Below are positions 11,518-22,689 of a stretch of DNA of 64,000 nucleotides, in pieces. The translations under genes and the position numbers were made by a program. The notes below the pieces were generated by a model that made no database searches, had not been told where the DNA came from, and was given only the letters and a program-made list of their open reading frames with translations. The stretch comes from Callorhinus ursinus (lineage: Eukaryota; Chordata; Mammalia; Carnivora; Otariidae), in assembly GCF_003265705.1 (NCBI RefSeq), contig NW_020312867.1, forward strand, positions 6,979,561-7,043,560, written 5' to 3'. Each line of letters opens with the position of its first letter. The first letter of the stretch is position 1.

Positions 11518-11882
11518 CCCAACTGACATTTATGTAACTCTCCGCCCAATGACAGCAGAATACACATTCTTTTGAAGTGCACACAGAACATATACCAAGA
11601 CAGACCATATTCTGGGCCATGAAACAATACATTCAAAAGGATTCAAGTCACACAAGTAATGTTCTTTAACCACAATGGAATTAAATCCCTCAAGAAATCA
11701 GTAACAGAGACAATTTCTAGAACCACCCCCCTCCCCATATACTTGGAAATTAAATAACACACTTCTAAATAACACTTAGGTAACTTGGAACTAGTAGAAA
11801 TACCACTACCAACACTCACTCAAGAAGAGATAACCTATATCTGTTAAAGAAATTGAATTTGTAGTTAAAAACCTTTCTACAG

Positions 11883-12090
11883 GGTACCTGGGTGGCTCAG
11901 TCGTTAAGCATCTGCCTTTGGCTCACTCAGGTCATGATCCCGGTGTCCTTGGATCGGCATCCTGGGATGGAGCCCCACGTAGGCTCCCTGCTCAGCAGGA
12001 AGCCTGCTTCTCCCTCTCCCGCTCCCCCTGCCTGTGTTCCCTCTCTCACTGACAAATAAATAAATAAAATGTTAAAAAAAAAAAAAAAAA
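11883..12090 (+). mobile_element. Can-SINE
   Basis: GGGTACCTGGGTGGCTCAG head and 20-nt A tail; target repeats aaacctttctaca. Confidence 0.93.
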
Positions 12091-12602
12091 AAACCTTTCT
12101 ACAAAGAAAACTCCAGATCCATTTGGGTTCAATGGTGACTTCCACCAAATATTTAAGACATAGTATCAATTCTATGCAAATTCTTCCAGGAATAATGAAA
12201 AGAAGGGAATATTTAAAGTAAGGCCAGCATTACTCTATCAAAATCAAACAAAGGCATCACAAGGAAAACTACAGACCAATATCCCTCATGAATAATATAA
12301 ACAAAAGTTCTCAGCAACAATGTAGCAAACTGAACCTAAAAACATACAGAAAGAAAAATACCATCATGACCAATTGGGATTCAACCCAGAAATGCTGGCT
12401 TAACATTGGAAAATCAGTGCAATTCAACATACTAACAGACCAAAAAAAGAGAAAAATATCATATAATCATCTCAATACAAGCAGAAAAGGCATTTGACAA
12501 AATCTCACGTACATTACAAATTATCAGCAAAACAAGAATAGACGGGAACTTCCTCAGCCTGATTAAGGGTATTTATGAAAAAAACTATAGTTAACATCAT
12601 AC

Positions 12603-12838
12603 TTTTTTTTAAAAGATTTTATTTATTTATTTGAGAGAGAGAGAGAGAGGGCGTGCACGCACACACAAGGGGTTGCGGGAGGGGATGGCAGAGGGAGAGG
12701 GAGAGGGACAAGAAGACTCCAGGCTGAGTGCAGAGCCTCATGAGGGGCTCAATCCTACCACCTCGAGATCGCGATCTGAGCCAAAATCAAGATTCAGATG
12801 CTCAGCTGACTAAGTCACCCAGGTACCCAGGTACCCCA
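12603..12838 (-). mobile_element. Can-SINE, reverse, GA-expanded tail
   Basis: AAGATTTTATTTATTTATTT then a long GA/GGGA stretch to CACCCAGGTACCCAGGTACCCC; the head end is locally duplicated. Confidence 0.88.
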
Positions 12839-13021
12839 ACTACATTAAGTAATGTCATACTTAATAGTGAAAGCCTAAATGCAACAACAGGCATGTCTAC
12901 CCTTTCCACTCCTATCCAATATCCTACTAAAGGCTCTAGCCAGTGCAATATGCAAGAAAAAGAAATAAAAGGCATATTTGCAGATGACATGATCATCTAT
13001 TTAGAAGTCTGATGGAATCTA

Positions 13022-13235
13022 GGGTCACCTGCGTGGCTCAGTTGGTTAAACGTCTGCCTTCGGCTCAGGTCATGATCCCAGGGTCCTGGGATTGAGTTCT
13101 GCATTGGGCTCCTTGCTCAGCAGGCAGTTTGCTTCTTCCTCTCCCTCTCCCCCCAGCTTGTGCTCTCTCTCTCTCCCCCCGCAACTCACACTCTCTCTCT
13201 CAAATAAAATAAAATCTTTAAAAATAAATAAATAA
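13022..13235 (+). mobile_element. Can-SINE
   Basis: GGGTCACCTGCGTGGCTCAG head; its tail carries the next SINE. Confidence 0.9.
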
Positions 13236-13424
13236 GGGCGCCTGGGTGGCTCAGTTGGTTAAGCGACTGCCTTCGGCTCAGGTCATGATCCTGGAGTCCC
13301 GGGATCGAGTCCCACATCGGGCTCCCTGCTCAGCAGGGAGTCTGCTTCTCCCTCTGACCCTCTTCCCTCTCGTGCTCTCTATCTCTCATTCTCTCTCTCT
13401 CAAATAAATAAATAAAATCTTTAA

Positions 13425-13455
<31 letters not shown>
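13236..13455 (+). mobile_element. Can-SINE (subfamily B) with long (TAAA)n tail
   Basis: Inserted in the AT-rich tail of the 13022 copy; the tail grows into about 13 TAAA units. Confidence 0.92.
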
Positions 13456-13619
13456 AAGAACTCTGATGGACTCTATAAAAAAGCTACTAAAACTAATAAG
13501 TCAGTTTAGAAGGTAGCAGGATAAAAGATCAGTATACAAAAATTAATTGTATGTCTTTGTATTAGCAATACAATAGGAAACTGAAATTAAAATAGAGGTA
13601 TAAAAACAACTTCGGGAAT

Positions 13620-14868
13620 ACAAATACAGGAAATTAGTTAGAGAAAAAAGGGTATTTGAGCTGGACCCTGAATGATGAGTAGGAAATTTTCAGATATATT
13701 AAGAGGCAGAGGAAACAACACTAATAGACAGGTGAGAATATGCAATATGAAAGAACACAGACTCTGAGGGGCCTAAGGGGCATGTATGTAAGCAATGTGC
13801 ATGGTCTTTGGCACATGACAGGCCCAGCAGAAGTCTCTTGCTTTGGGGCACACTGTTGACAAAACAGTCTTGAACTGACAAATTAGGTAGTATTACATAT
13901 TCGTTCAATTCAAGAAGAGCACAAAGACCACCAAAGCAACAGAAAATCTGCCACACATAATGAACTAATGAAATTCACCTGAGAACACAGCACTCAGGCC
14001 ACAGCAGTCCAAGCATGTCAAGTGAAACATGCCATACAGTTCTAATCCCTTCTGCAAGAAAGATAATGGATGCAAAAGTTCAGTGTCCTCCTCTTGATCC
14101 CAAATTCAACAGATGTCATCTGTGCTCATGAATGAATTAATTGTTTGAAAGTCATCCTAGCAGCTTAGACTTTATAAACTAGAAAAGTTCACTAAAAATA
14201 CAGCTATTTCCTGGTATGGCTCCTCTAGTTAATGGTCTAATTGAAGCCAGTTTCAGATTTACCTATAAGAGTAATTTTCAAATGTTCTAAATTAATTGTG
14301 GTGATGGTTGTATAACTACTCTATGAATGTAATATAAAAAACACTGAAACGTAACTTTAGGTGATCTGTACAGGTGAATTCTATCTAAATATAGCTATTA
14401 TTTTAAAAAAATCATTTTTAAGTATTTATGATCTCTTTAAAAATGCTTCTTTTGTTCTGATCAAACAGACAATATTCTGCAGACTTAGTAACCACCAGTC
14501 TAAATGTCAATTATCTTTTAAAATCAGATACATGACTCAAAGAATCCTTGTACAATGACAAATAGTACATTCTTCTCTCCTACTCTTTTGTTCCCAGTCA
14601 GACTCAGGTTAGGTTAAATCTTGTCATAAAAAGAAAAGAATTATATATCTGGCAATAAAAGTCGATGTTAGCTTAAGTCCCAAGAGATTAAAAAAAAAAA
14701 GTATAGAGCATCATTAGTGTCACATTCACCATGAAATGAATTAGCCCACTTCACCAATAATAAAGCAAAGGATACAGCATTTAAGTAATTCCTCCAGATC
14801 CCTCAGGCTCTTAATACACTGTCCCACCATTCTACCAAGGACCTTTTTTCTAAGATGATCTTTCTTAC
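13620..14868. other. TPX2 intron, no repeat or exon recognised
   Basis: Single-copy-looking AT-rich DNA upstream (in gene sense, downstream) of the 14869 exon. Searched for the missing TPX2 exon without success. Confidence 0.5.
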
Positions 14869-14991
14869 CTGGTCTCAAAGGTGTGACAATAGCTTGCTGA
14901 GGATTAGGCTTCCTCAGAGGAGTTTTGCCCTGAAAAAGCCCTGCTATGCCATTCTTCCCAGGAAACTTATTCTCCAAATTGGCCTTCTCTT
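14869..14991 (-). CDS. TPX2: TPX2 coding exon, residues 36-76
   Basis: This 123-nt exon follows acceptor ttttcacag|AAGAGAAGG and ends TTGAGACCAG|GTAAGA. With the G left by the previous exon it encodes EEKANLENKFPGKNGIAGLF and continues QGKTPLRKPNPQQAIVTPLRP. The first residues belong to the second Aurora A-contacting segment (about 30-43 in human). Thr72 followed by Pro73 is kept, the position of a known Cdk1 site in human TPX2. The substitutions relative to human as recalled (LLG to FPG, KAN to KPN) are ordinary species differences. Confidence 0.95.
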
Positions 14992-16837
14992 CTGTGAAAA
15001 GGTAAGAGTGTCACAATCAGCAAGGAAGCAAAATAAATCAGTACCCTGCACTTAAAATGGGGCCTAAACCCCTCTACTCGTACACTTCTAATTCATTTGG
15101 CAAGTACAAACAAAGTTCCACTGATCAAAAGGAAATGAGTACACATTATACGTCAGAGATAGAGACTATAAAAACTATCAAAACTATCACTACAACACTG
15201 GCAACACTGAACAACGTATCATAGAAAAGAAGTGCAGACTCTGCATTGTGAATAGCTACTTATCTTTGCTTGATATACATTTGGACCATACAAGTATGAA
15301 GTGGCCTAATACATCATGTTCCTCTTAAAGAAAACTGTAGCCATTAAGATCTGCAGGGCTTACAAGGGACATCTTATGGTCTATTTGAGTTGAGGTTCTT
15401 CTTCAGCTGGAATGGCAAGAGGTGGGTGTGTGGGGATGGAAAAGACCTAGGGCTCTCTCAAGGAATTTTATCTTAGCCCAAAAGTTAGCCCAAAGCAGTG
15501 AAACGTCTCTTCTACCAACAGCCTACCAATAGACAGAAGCTTCAGGAATGTGGTGAGCCCCAGCAATAACACTGTGCAAACATACCCCGACTGCACTCTG
15601 TAAAAAGATGATTATTTGGAAGAGAATTAGAAAATAATATATTAGAACTAAGGTGGTTTTGAAAGAATAGTGGGATCAATTTTTTTCTTCTACATTATAT
15701 TTAATAGTATCATTGTACTAATATTTCCTATTTTGTTTTTAAAGAAACTTAGAAAAAGAAATAGACAACCCAGACTTTTCCTCGGAGTTTCAGTAAAGCA
15801 AAGACACAGGGAACACCCCTGTAGGGCAGCTGGCCCCCTTCTCCACCTTTCCTCAACACCACTTCCAACAGATCCCTCCTCTCAGGATCCCCACTGCATA
15901 CCATTAAAGAAGAAATGGCATGTACCATCACATTTGGATACTGCATTATTAGTAATAAGTGCAGCTGCAATGGACTCATTTTTTTCTCCCATCACATACT
16001 GACTTTTTTTTAATACAGAGGATAAGGACATGAGAAAGAATAAAATGAAGAAATCCCAGGAACTACTAGCCTGATATATCAGTGGCCTCACCATATTATT
16101 ACAAAGTAATATGAAAACATAACCACATCCTTATTTATTGTTGGACTGGTGTCAGAGTTTGTGTCAAATCATATGGCCCAACATCAGGCAATCTCATCTG
16201 TCTGGGGATTGGGTTCTGAGTAGCATAATCCCTCCCGCCAAAAAAGAATTGGTAAAGGGAAGCAAGAGGGAGGTAACTATAGTTACAAAAAAGCACCACA
16301 AGAATCCTTGTGATGTTAGAACTGTTCAGTATCTTGACAGTGGGAGTAGATACACAAACCTACACAGGTGATAAAATTGCATAGAACTTACTACACAAAT
16401 GAATATGAGTACAAGTGAAACTGAGGAAATCTGAGTAAGATAGGTAGATTGTATCAAAGTCAATATCCTAGCTGTAATATTATATTCTGTGCCCAATGAC
16501 AGTAGAGCAAGTTTTTATGTGGCTGCCATCACTACAAACATGTTTTGAGCCCTAGAGTTTCACTCAACTTTGTTTCATCTGGATTTTCCCATATATTCCT
16601 AAAGATTAATACTTATCATTCTTAACTGCAAAATAACATTGATTTGTACTGATAGTCCATTTCCAAAACACTGGGCATTTCAATTATTTCTATCATATCA
16701 TGGATGATAAACTATCTTGGTGCAAAAAAGAATTTATATTTTAGTTATTTTCTTACAATTCCTTCTATTTTTTGAAAGGTACTCAGAACAAAGCAAGCCA
16801 CAAACCCTTAAAATAACCAGAGAGAGCAGACACTTAC
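14992..16837. other. TPX2 intron between residue 35 and 36 exons
   Basis: No SINE. Degenerate L1-like text near 16540-16740; otherwise nothing recognised. Confidence 0.5.
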
Positions 16838-17014
16838 CAAACCAAGAATCTATGTTTTGGGTATCTTCCTCATCGTCCAAAGAGGTAAAATTGATGAAGT
16901 CCGTGGGTGCATCATAGGAATAGGAAGTTTTAACTTGTGACATTGTCCCCTGCCTTGGCACAGAAGAGCAGGTTTTTCCCAATACTCGTGTCACTTTTTT
17001 CAATAGATCACGTT
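16838..17014 (-). CDS. TPX2: TPX2 start-codon exon, residues 1-35
   Basis: The exon runs from acceptor ttctttcattag|AACGTG to donor TGGTTTG|GTAAGT. The first 71 nt are 5' UTR; the ATG is at 16943-16941 in the context gggacaATGt. The 35 residues begin MSQVKTSYSYDAPTDF and end QNIDSWF. This is the Aurora A-binding segment: Tyr8, Tyr10, Asp11 and Phe16 of the extended stretch and Trp34-Phe35 of the helical stretch are all present. One base (G) is left for the next exon, giving a phase that matches 14869-14991. An open frame continues 5' of the ATG, but it lies in UTR and has no upstream in-frame ATG within the exon. Confidence 0.95.
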
Positions 17015-17162
17015 CTAATGAAAGAAATGGTTCAGAAACGTGGTTGCACATTAATCTACTGATTCCCCAGCAGTTACTTTACTTTTACTACTGCATGTGC
17101 AATTCTGAAAATGACCTGGACAAGTTGCCTTACTTTTCAAACCAAACTAAAAGTTAACTTTT

Positions 17163-17487
17163 CTTTTTTAAAGATTTTTTTTTTTTTTTTAATTTTTAAG
17201 CGGGGCACCTGGGTGGCTCAGTCATTAGGTGTCTGCCTTCAGCTCAAGTCATGATCCCAAGGTCCTGGGATCGAGCCCCGCATCCGGCTCCCTGCTCAGC
17301 AGGAAGTCTGTTTCTCCCTCTCCCACTCCCCCTACTTGTATTCTCTCTCTCACTGTCTCTGTCAAATAAATAAAAGCTTTAAAAAAAAAATTTTTTTAAG
17401 CAATGTCTACACCCAACGTGAGGTTCGAACTCACAATCCCAAGATGAAAAGTCGAATGCTCTACCAACTGAGCCAGCCAGGCACCCC
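17163..17487 (-). mobile_element. old Can-SINE, reverse, split by a younger SINE
   Basis: T-rich start at 17163, interruption at 17202-17390, then CAACGTGAGGTTCGAACTCAC..GAGCCAGCCAGGCACCCC; target repeats aagttaactttt / aagtcaactttt. Confidence 0.85.
17202..17390 (+). mobile_element. Can-SINE (subfamily A), nested
   Basis: GGGGCACCTGGGTGGCTCAG to A tail; target repeats tttttaagc inside the older SINE. Confidence 0.93.
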
Positions 17488-17772
17488 AAAGTCAACTTTT
17501 TTTTGGTAACTTGAAGACACCCCTTGAGATAAATATGTTGGAATTAGAAAGAGGCAAAGTTTGGTGAGCACCTACAACATGCCAGGGAGGCACCATACTA
17601 GGTGTTTTACATTCATTATTTTATTTTCCCTCAATCTACCATTTTCTCACTTCTAGCCTCTCCCACAACCAATTTACTCTCTCTCTCTGCCCTGAATAAT
17701 CCAATTTCTGAAACACACCATTAAATTTTATACCTGCCAACTAAAATCTTATTCATCATTCAAAGTCCAATT

Positions 17773-17837
17773 CAATTCTCTACAAACTGGGGGTATAGCT
17801 CAGTGGTAGAGCATTTGACTGCAATTCTCTACAAACT
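17773..17837. repeat. target-site duplications of the tRNA-Cys half
   Basis: Perfect 16-bp copies of caattctctacaaact bracket the insert, the length expected for L1-endonuclease target-primed reverse transcription. Confidence 0.85.
17789..17823 (+). mobile_element. retroposed 5' half of tRNA-Cys(GCA), tailless
   Basis: The 35 nt begin GGGGGTATAGCTCAGTGGTA and end TTTGACTGCA, identical to the 5' half of mammalian tRNA-Cys up to the GCA anticodon as I recall it. The A box (TAGCTCAGTGG) is intact; the T arm and B box are absent, so it is not a tRNA gene. It is flanked by perfect 16-bp direct repeats, caattctctacaaact, at 17773-17788 and 17822-17837; two bases of the right repeat overlap the insert. 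There is no poly(A). The host sequence around it reads as a continuous L2 copy if the insert and one repeat are removed. Confidence 0.85.
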
Positions 17838-18090
17838 TTCCCAGTTTCCACCTATCATATGAACTGTTGTCTCTCCAAAGCCATAGTGCTTTGTTTACCA
17901 TCTAATATTATATTAGTTAACTATGGAAATGACTCTCCTAGCAGACTGTAAGTTCCTGAAGTCAAGGATGGATTTTACTCACTCGTGTATACCTCATCCG
18001 TCAAGGTGCTTAGAACAGTATCTTATGTATAGTAAGAGCTCAATACATTTTGCCAACTACAGGCTTTCTTTCCTTAGAAATATCTTCATA

Positions 18091-18290
18091 GGGCGCCTGG
18101 GTGGCTCAGTCGTTAAGCGTCTGCCTTCAGCTCAGGTCATGATTCCAGGGTCCTGGGATCGAGTCCCACATCGGGCTCCCTGCTCAGCAGGGAGCCTGCT
18201 TCTCCCTCTCCCCCTGCTTGTGTTCCCTCTCTTGCTTTCTCTGTCTCTATCAAATAAATAACTAAAATCTTTAAAAAAAAAAAAAAAAAG
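18091..18290 (+). mobile_element. Can-SINE (subfamily A)
   Basis: Target repeats gaaatatcttcata perfect on both sides; 17-nt A tail: a fairly young copy. Confidence 0.95.
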
Positions 18291-18356
18291 AAATATCTTC
18301 ATAAAAATACTATTCCTGGGCATGAAGAGAAAGACTTTTAAGAAATACATAAAATG

Positions 18357-18470
18357 AGGTGCCTGGCTGGCGAAGTAGAGAATGTGACTCTTGATCTTAG
18401 GGTTGTAGGTTCGAGCCCTACATTGGGTGTAGAGATTGCTAAAAACAAAATCTTAAAAAAAAAAACAAAA
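18357..18470 (+). mobile_element. old Can-SINE
   Basis: GGTGCCTGGCTGGCGAAGTAGAG..GGGTTGTAGGTTCGAGCC; target repeats acataaaa. Confidence 0.88.
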
Positions 18471-18891
18471 CATAAAAGGCACACTATGCAGATTAGGTCA
18501 AAGGAACAAGTCAAAGATATGGGCCCATCCCTAGTCATATGTACAAAGTTCTACACTGTCCTATAGAAACCTGTGTAGGTTTAAAGTCAACCCCCACTCT
18601 GGCCCTCTATGGTTAAGAAAATATCTGGAAGTAGTCTGAAAAACAGCCTGAAGGACACACTCACTGGCAAATAATTTCCCTATGAAACCCAATGAGCCAT
18701 TTGTCTTCATCCAGGAACAACATGTACTTAAAGTATTCTGTATCTTGGAAGAGAAGTAGATACCAGTAATCACTGGAATACACATTTATTAAATTAAGTA
18801 CCTTCTTTAAGCCTTTATGTTATTATAAAAATACATGCTCATCAAGGAAATTAGATCACAAAAAAACTCTTATTAAAAAAATAATAATCTA

Positions 18892-19086
18892 GGGCGCCTG
18901 GGTGGCTCAGTTGGTTAAGCGACTGCTTTTAGCTCAGGTCATGATCCTGGAGCCCCAGGATGGAGTCCTGCATCGGGCTCCCTGCTCGGCGGGGAGTCTG
19001 CTTCTCCCTCTGACCCTCTTCCCTCTCGTGCTCTCTATCTCTCATTCTCTCTCTCTCAAATAAATAAATAAAAATCTTTAAAAAAT
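18892..19086 (+). mobile_element. Can-SINE (subfamily B)
   Basis: GGGCGCCTGGGTGGCTCAGT head; target repeats aataataatct. Confidence 0.93.
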
Positions 19087-19326
19087 AATAATAATCTAAA
19101 AAAAAATCTACAATGCCACACTATTCCAGTCTATCTCTTTCTCATTCTTTTTCTATATATAAATATACACACATATATATGAATCTGTTTCACATATTGT
19201 GAACATTTTCCATGTCAATACATATAGATATTTTATCAATTGATGGCTGTACCATAATTTACTTATCCCCTATTTTTAGGCATTTCCCAATATTTTCACT
19301 TTAAAGACACTACTAGGAAAATATCC

Positions 19327-19547
19327 GGGGTTGCCTGGGGTGGCTCTGTCGGTTGAGTGACTGCCTTCGGCTCAGGTCATGGTCCCAGGGTCCGGGGATC
19401 GAGCCCTGTGTTGGGCTCCCTGCTTGGCAGGGAGTCTGCTCTTGTTCCTGCCTCTCCCTCCCCCCACATGCAAGTACCCTCCCTCCCTCCCTCCCTCTCT
19501 CTCTCATGTGCTCTTTCTCTCAATAAAATTTTTTAAAAAGAAGAAGA
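19327..19547 (+). mobile_element. Can-SINE
   Basis: GGTTGCCTGGGGTGGCTCTG head; (CCCT)n tail section; target repeats gaatatcc/aaatatcc. Confidence 0.9.
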
Positions 19548-19626
19548 AGAATATCCTTATAGCTCAATTTCTGTACACATCCATAATCCTACCCTTAAGA
19601 TAAATTCTTAAAAATGGAATTGCTGT

Positions 19627-19818
19627 GGGGGTGGATGCCTGGGCAGCTCAGTCAGTTAAGCATCTGCCTTTAGCTCAGGTCATGATCCCAGGGTCCTGGC
19701 ATCAAGCCTTGTGTTGGGCTCCCTACTCAGTGGGGAGCCTGCTTCTCCCTCTCCCTCAGACCCTTCACCCCCCCCCAGCTTGTGCTCTCTCTCAAATAAT
19801 AAAATCTTTAAAAAAAAA
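19627..19818 (+). mobile_element. Can-SINE
   Basis: GGATGCCTGGGCAGCTCAGT head; target repeats aaaatggaattgctg. Confidence 0.92.
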
Positions 19819-20369
19819 ATGGAATTGCTGGCTCTTGATTCAAACTGTGAAAATGTTCCTCAAAAGAGCAATAATCACTTACATTACCAGAGAGGTATGC
19901 CAATTCCCCAAACCATCACCAATTCTGGGCACTAATAACTCTCAGTGCTCATTTTCTTTATATTACACCACTATGCCTATACTCTGAGATAAATCATGAG
20001 ATTAGTTACACCCAACTTCATTGCTCAGTGGTTTGGCCAGTATTTCAGTAGCTTCTCTCAGTGGACTGGGGTAATTCCGAAGGTTATTTGAGTGCTTCAG
20101 AACATTTGTTCTAATAAATATTTGGTTTATATAGTGACATCAATCTATATACCAGAGAACTTCATCTTCCCATGGTCTCTCGTATGAACTCACTGCAGCC
20201 AGAACTCCACAGATACATTCATAACAATGCCCCAGTTGAGGTACTTAGGTAGAAACATGATTATTTTGGAATTGGGAGGAACCTTAAATAACACCTAACT
20301 TTTGCAGTTTATAGAAAAGGATTAAAGAAGGCTCTTTCAAGATCACACAACAGAAATACTAACAACCAT

Positions 20370-20610
20370 GGTAAAAACAGTTACCAAAGGTACTTAGACG
20401 TACCAGGTACCATGAAGTACTAAATACATATTATTTCTAATACTCTCAAAAATCCTGTAAAGCAGAAGTTATTATTCCCTTCCTACAAGAGGAAGCTGAA
20501 GAGAGAAATGACTTGCCCAATATCACACAGTTATATAATGGTAGAAGTAGATCTAGAACTGAGGCTCCTAATTCCAATACAATGTTCTTTCCACATTATT
20601 CTGCCCTCTC
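20370..20610 (-). repeat. MIR
   Basis: GTTATTATTCCCTTCCTACAAGAGGAAGCTGA..GACTTGCCCAATATCACACAG. Confidence 0.75.
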
Positions 20611-21018
20611 ACCCTGTGAATCAGAGAAGCATATTAACATAATTAAGGCCTCTAATTGCATAATAGTACTGTATTTCCTAGTAAAGCCATTCCCCATAGT
20701 CTTTTGCCCTGAATAGAGTCCTTATTATTCTCATTCTAAATTTTTCACTCTCCCCTATTTCTACTTTCATTATTCAATTTAACTCAATAAGCTATTTGTT
20801 AGCAGTCCACTCTTATTACACACTAACTAGGGGCCTTAAGATGTGGGCTTGATGACATTGGAGCTCCCTTCTCACTAATACTCAAGAATAAGACACTTAT
20901 GTCTCATACAAAGTAGATCTAGTCTCAGATACAAAGGAATTTAAAATCTGGATAGGAGCTAAGGTCCCATCACACCCAATAAATAAGATAGTATATAGTA
21001 TTTAAATTACATCGTGCT

Positions 21019-21215
21019 GGGCGCCTGGGTGGCTCAGTTGGTTAAGTGACTGCCTTTGGCTCAGGTCATGATCCTGGAGTCCCTGGGTCGAGTCCCGCAT
21101 CGGGCCCCCTGCTCGGCAGGGAGTCTGCTTCTCCCTCTGACCCTCCCCTCTCTCATGTGCTCTCTCTCTCAAATAAATAAAGAAAATCTTTTAAAAAGTA
21201 AAATAAAATAAAAAA
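21019..21215 (+). mobile_element. Can-SINE (subfamily B)
   Basis: Target repeats aaattacatcgtgct / aaattacatcatgct. Confidence 0.93.
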
Positions 21216-21216
21216 T

Positions 21217-21590
21217 AAATTACATCATGCTAAGCAAAATAAGTCAATCAGAGAAAGACAATTATCATATGATCTCACTGATATGTGGAATTTAACAAAC
21301 AAAACAGAGGATCATAGGAGAAGAGAGGAAAAAATAAAACAAGACGAAACCAGAGAGGGAGACAAACCATAGGAATCAAACTGAGGGTTTCTGGAGGGGA
21401 GGGGGATGAAAGGATGGGGTAACTGCGTGATGGACATTAAGGGGGGGCATGTGACGTAATGAGCACTGGGTATTATATAAGACTGATGAATCACAGGCCT
21501 GTAACTCTGAAACCAATAATACATTATATGTTAATTGAATTTAAATTAAAAAATGTTTAAAAAATAAAAATAAATAAAAAAATAAACTTT
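21217..21590 (+). mobile_element. carnivore L1 3' end, 5'-truncated
   Basis: AGCAAAATAAGTCAATCAGAG..GATCTCACTGATATGTGG, a G-rich stretch (21385-21455), GAGCACTGGGTATTATATAAG and an A-rich tail. Confidence 0.9.
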
Positions 21591-22689
21591 CATTCAACTT
21601 TTTAAAAATATTCAAATTACACTGTATAAACTAGAGGTATAAAGAGAATTAGAAATTAATATGGCTTAAGTTATGATTAAATATTTTTCATTGAACATCA
21701 TCTAAATAGGAAGTACCCACTATTATAATGAAAGTCACCACCTTGATCACCACCTTCCAGGCTTGGAGTAGCCATGGACAGTTCTGGCCAAAGAGAACAA
21801 AGCAGGAATCTGCTGAGGGATTCACAGGAAAACTTACTTTCCTGATACAACCACAACCTTGTTCCTGCCATCTCCCTTCACCTTTCTTCTTGCAAATGCA
21901 ATGGCTAGAGATATAGCTGCTATCATGCACACAAGTGGTTGGCCAAGAAAATAGCATTTGCCCTGACATTGCTGAGATACTGACCATTGATCAAATATCA
22001 GCAACCACCTACCTCCAGACAATAATACTGTTTTTGTATAAGTCATTATAGTCACATTTTCTGTCACTTAGAGACCAAAACAATCCCAACATAGAAGTCC
22101 AGAATTCTAGACCTGTCTGTCTCTGTCATTTACTAGATGTAGATGACAACAGGCAAGTCACTCTACCTTTCTGCCTACCTACTTCCCATAAACAAATGAG
22201 AAAGCATTTCAAGTGCTATAAAATACACTACTGTAAGATATTATCACTGCCTTTTGACCTACTGATACCTCTCCTCTCCTTGACCACATTTGTATTCAAA
22301 GGACCCTCACTGAAAGATTCCCCAGTGACTGACAGTGATTAAAATTCCCCTGCTGCAAGGAATAAGTTTTCCTGTTCTTGTGAACAAACATGCTGGAAGA
22401 CATGGGAAAATCTTGGATTCCCATGATCTTAATGCCTAACCCAGGTCACTGGGAACACTTCCCAGGAATGTAATGAAAAAGTTGGGGGAGGGAAAAGGCA
22501 GGAATGTAATATGCAACAACCCCACTTAGCTTCCTAAAAATCATGATTTCCACCACAGCATGCTACTGAAAACCACCTGGAAAGTATTCAAATTTAACCC
22601 TCACACTCTTTTTTCTTTTTTTAATTATGGAGCTACATGGCTACCCTCTTTGGAGGGCAACTGCATCTTTCCTTTTGATTGATTTTGCC

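Larger units (their letters stand above)
11420..13620 (+). mobile_element. old L1 ORF2 fragment, broken by gap and four SINEs
   Basis: Contains AAATAGACAATTTAAC, GCAGAATACACATTCTTTT, CAGACCATATTCTGGGCC, CTACAGACCAATATCCCTC, CATTTGACAAAATCTCA, and AGATCAGTATACAAAAATTA, in L1 ORF2 order. SINEs at 11883, 12603, 13022 and 13236 and the N gap interrupt it; many stops. Confidence 0.85.
17730..18055 (+). repeat. L2-like 3' end (host of tRNA-half insertion)
   Basis: The text has the order of an L2 3' end: AATTCAA..CTCT, then TGTAAGTTCCTGAAGTCAAGG, then GCTTAGAACAGTATCT and GAGCTCAATA. Confidence 0.6.
19090..19990 (-). repeat. degenerate L1-like text with two SINEs
   Basis: TTGATGGCTGTACCATAATTTAC, AAATGGAATTGCTG and ACATTACCAGAGAGGTATGCC resemble an inverted old L1 3' region. 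Confidence 0.5.

Noticed and set aside
11264..11632. Minus-strand frame crossing the N gap
   Set aside because: Antisense to an L1 fragment and includes Ns and a TA microsatellite.
17400..17487. tRNA-Lys-like sequence as a tRNA gene
   Set aside because: It is the head of an old Can-SINE, with diverged stems and a SINE tail; the same applies at 748, 23870, 35347 and 39252.
17789..17823. Functional tRNA-Cys gene
   Set aside because: Only the 5' half is present; no anticodon 3' arm, T arm, B box or terminator.
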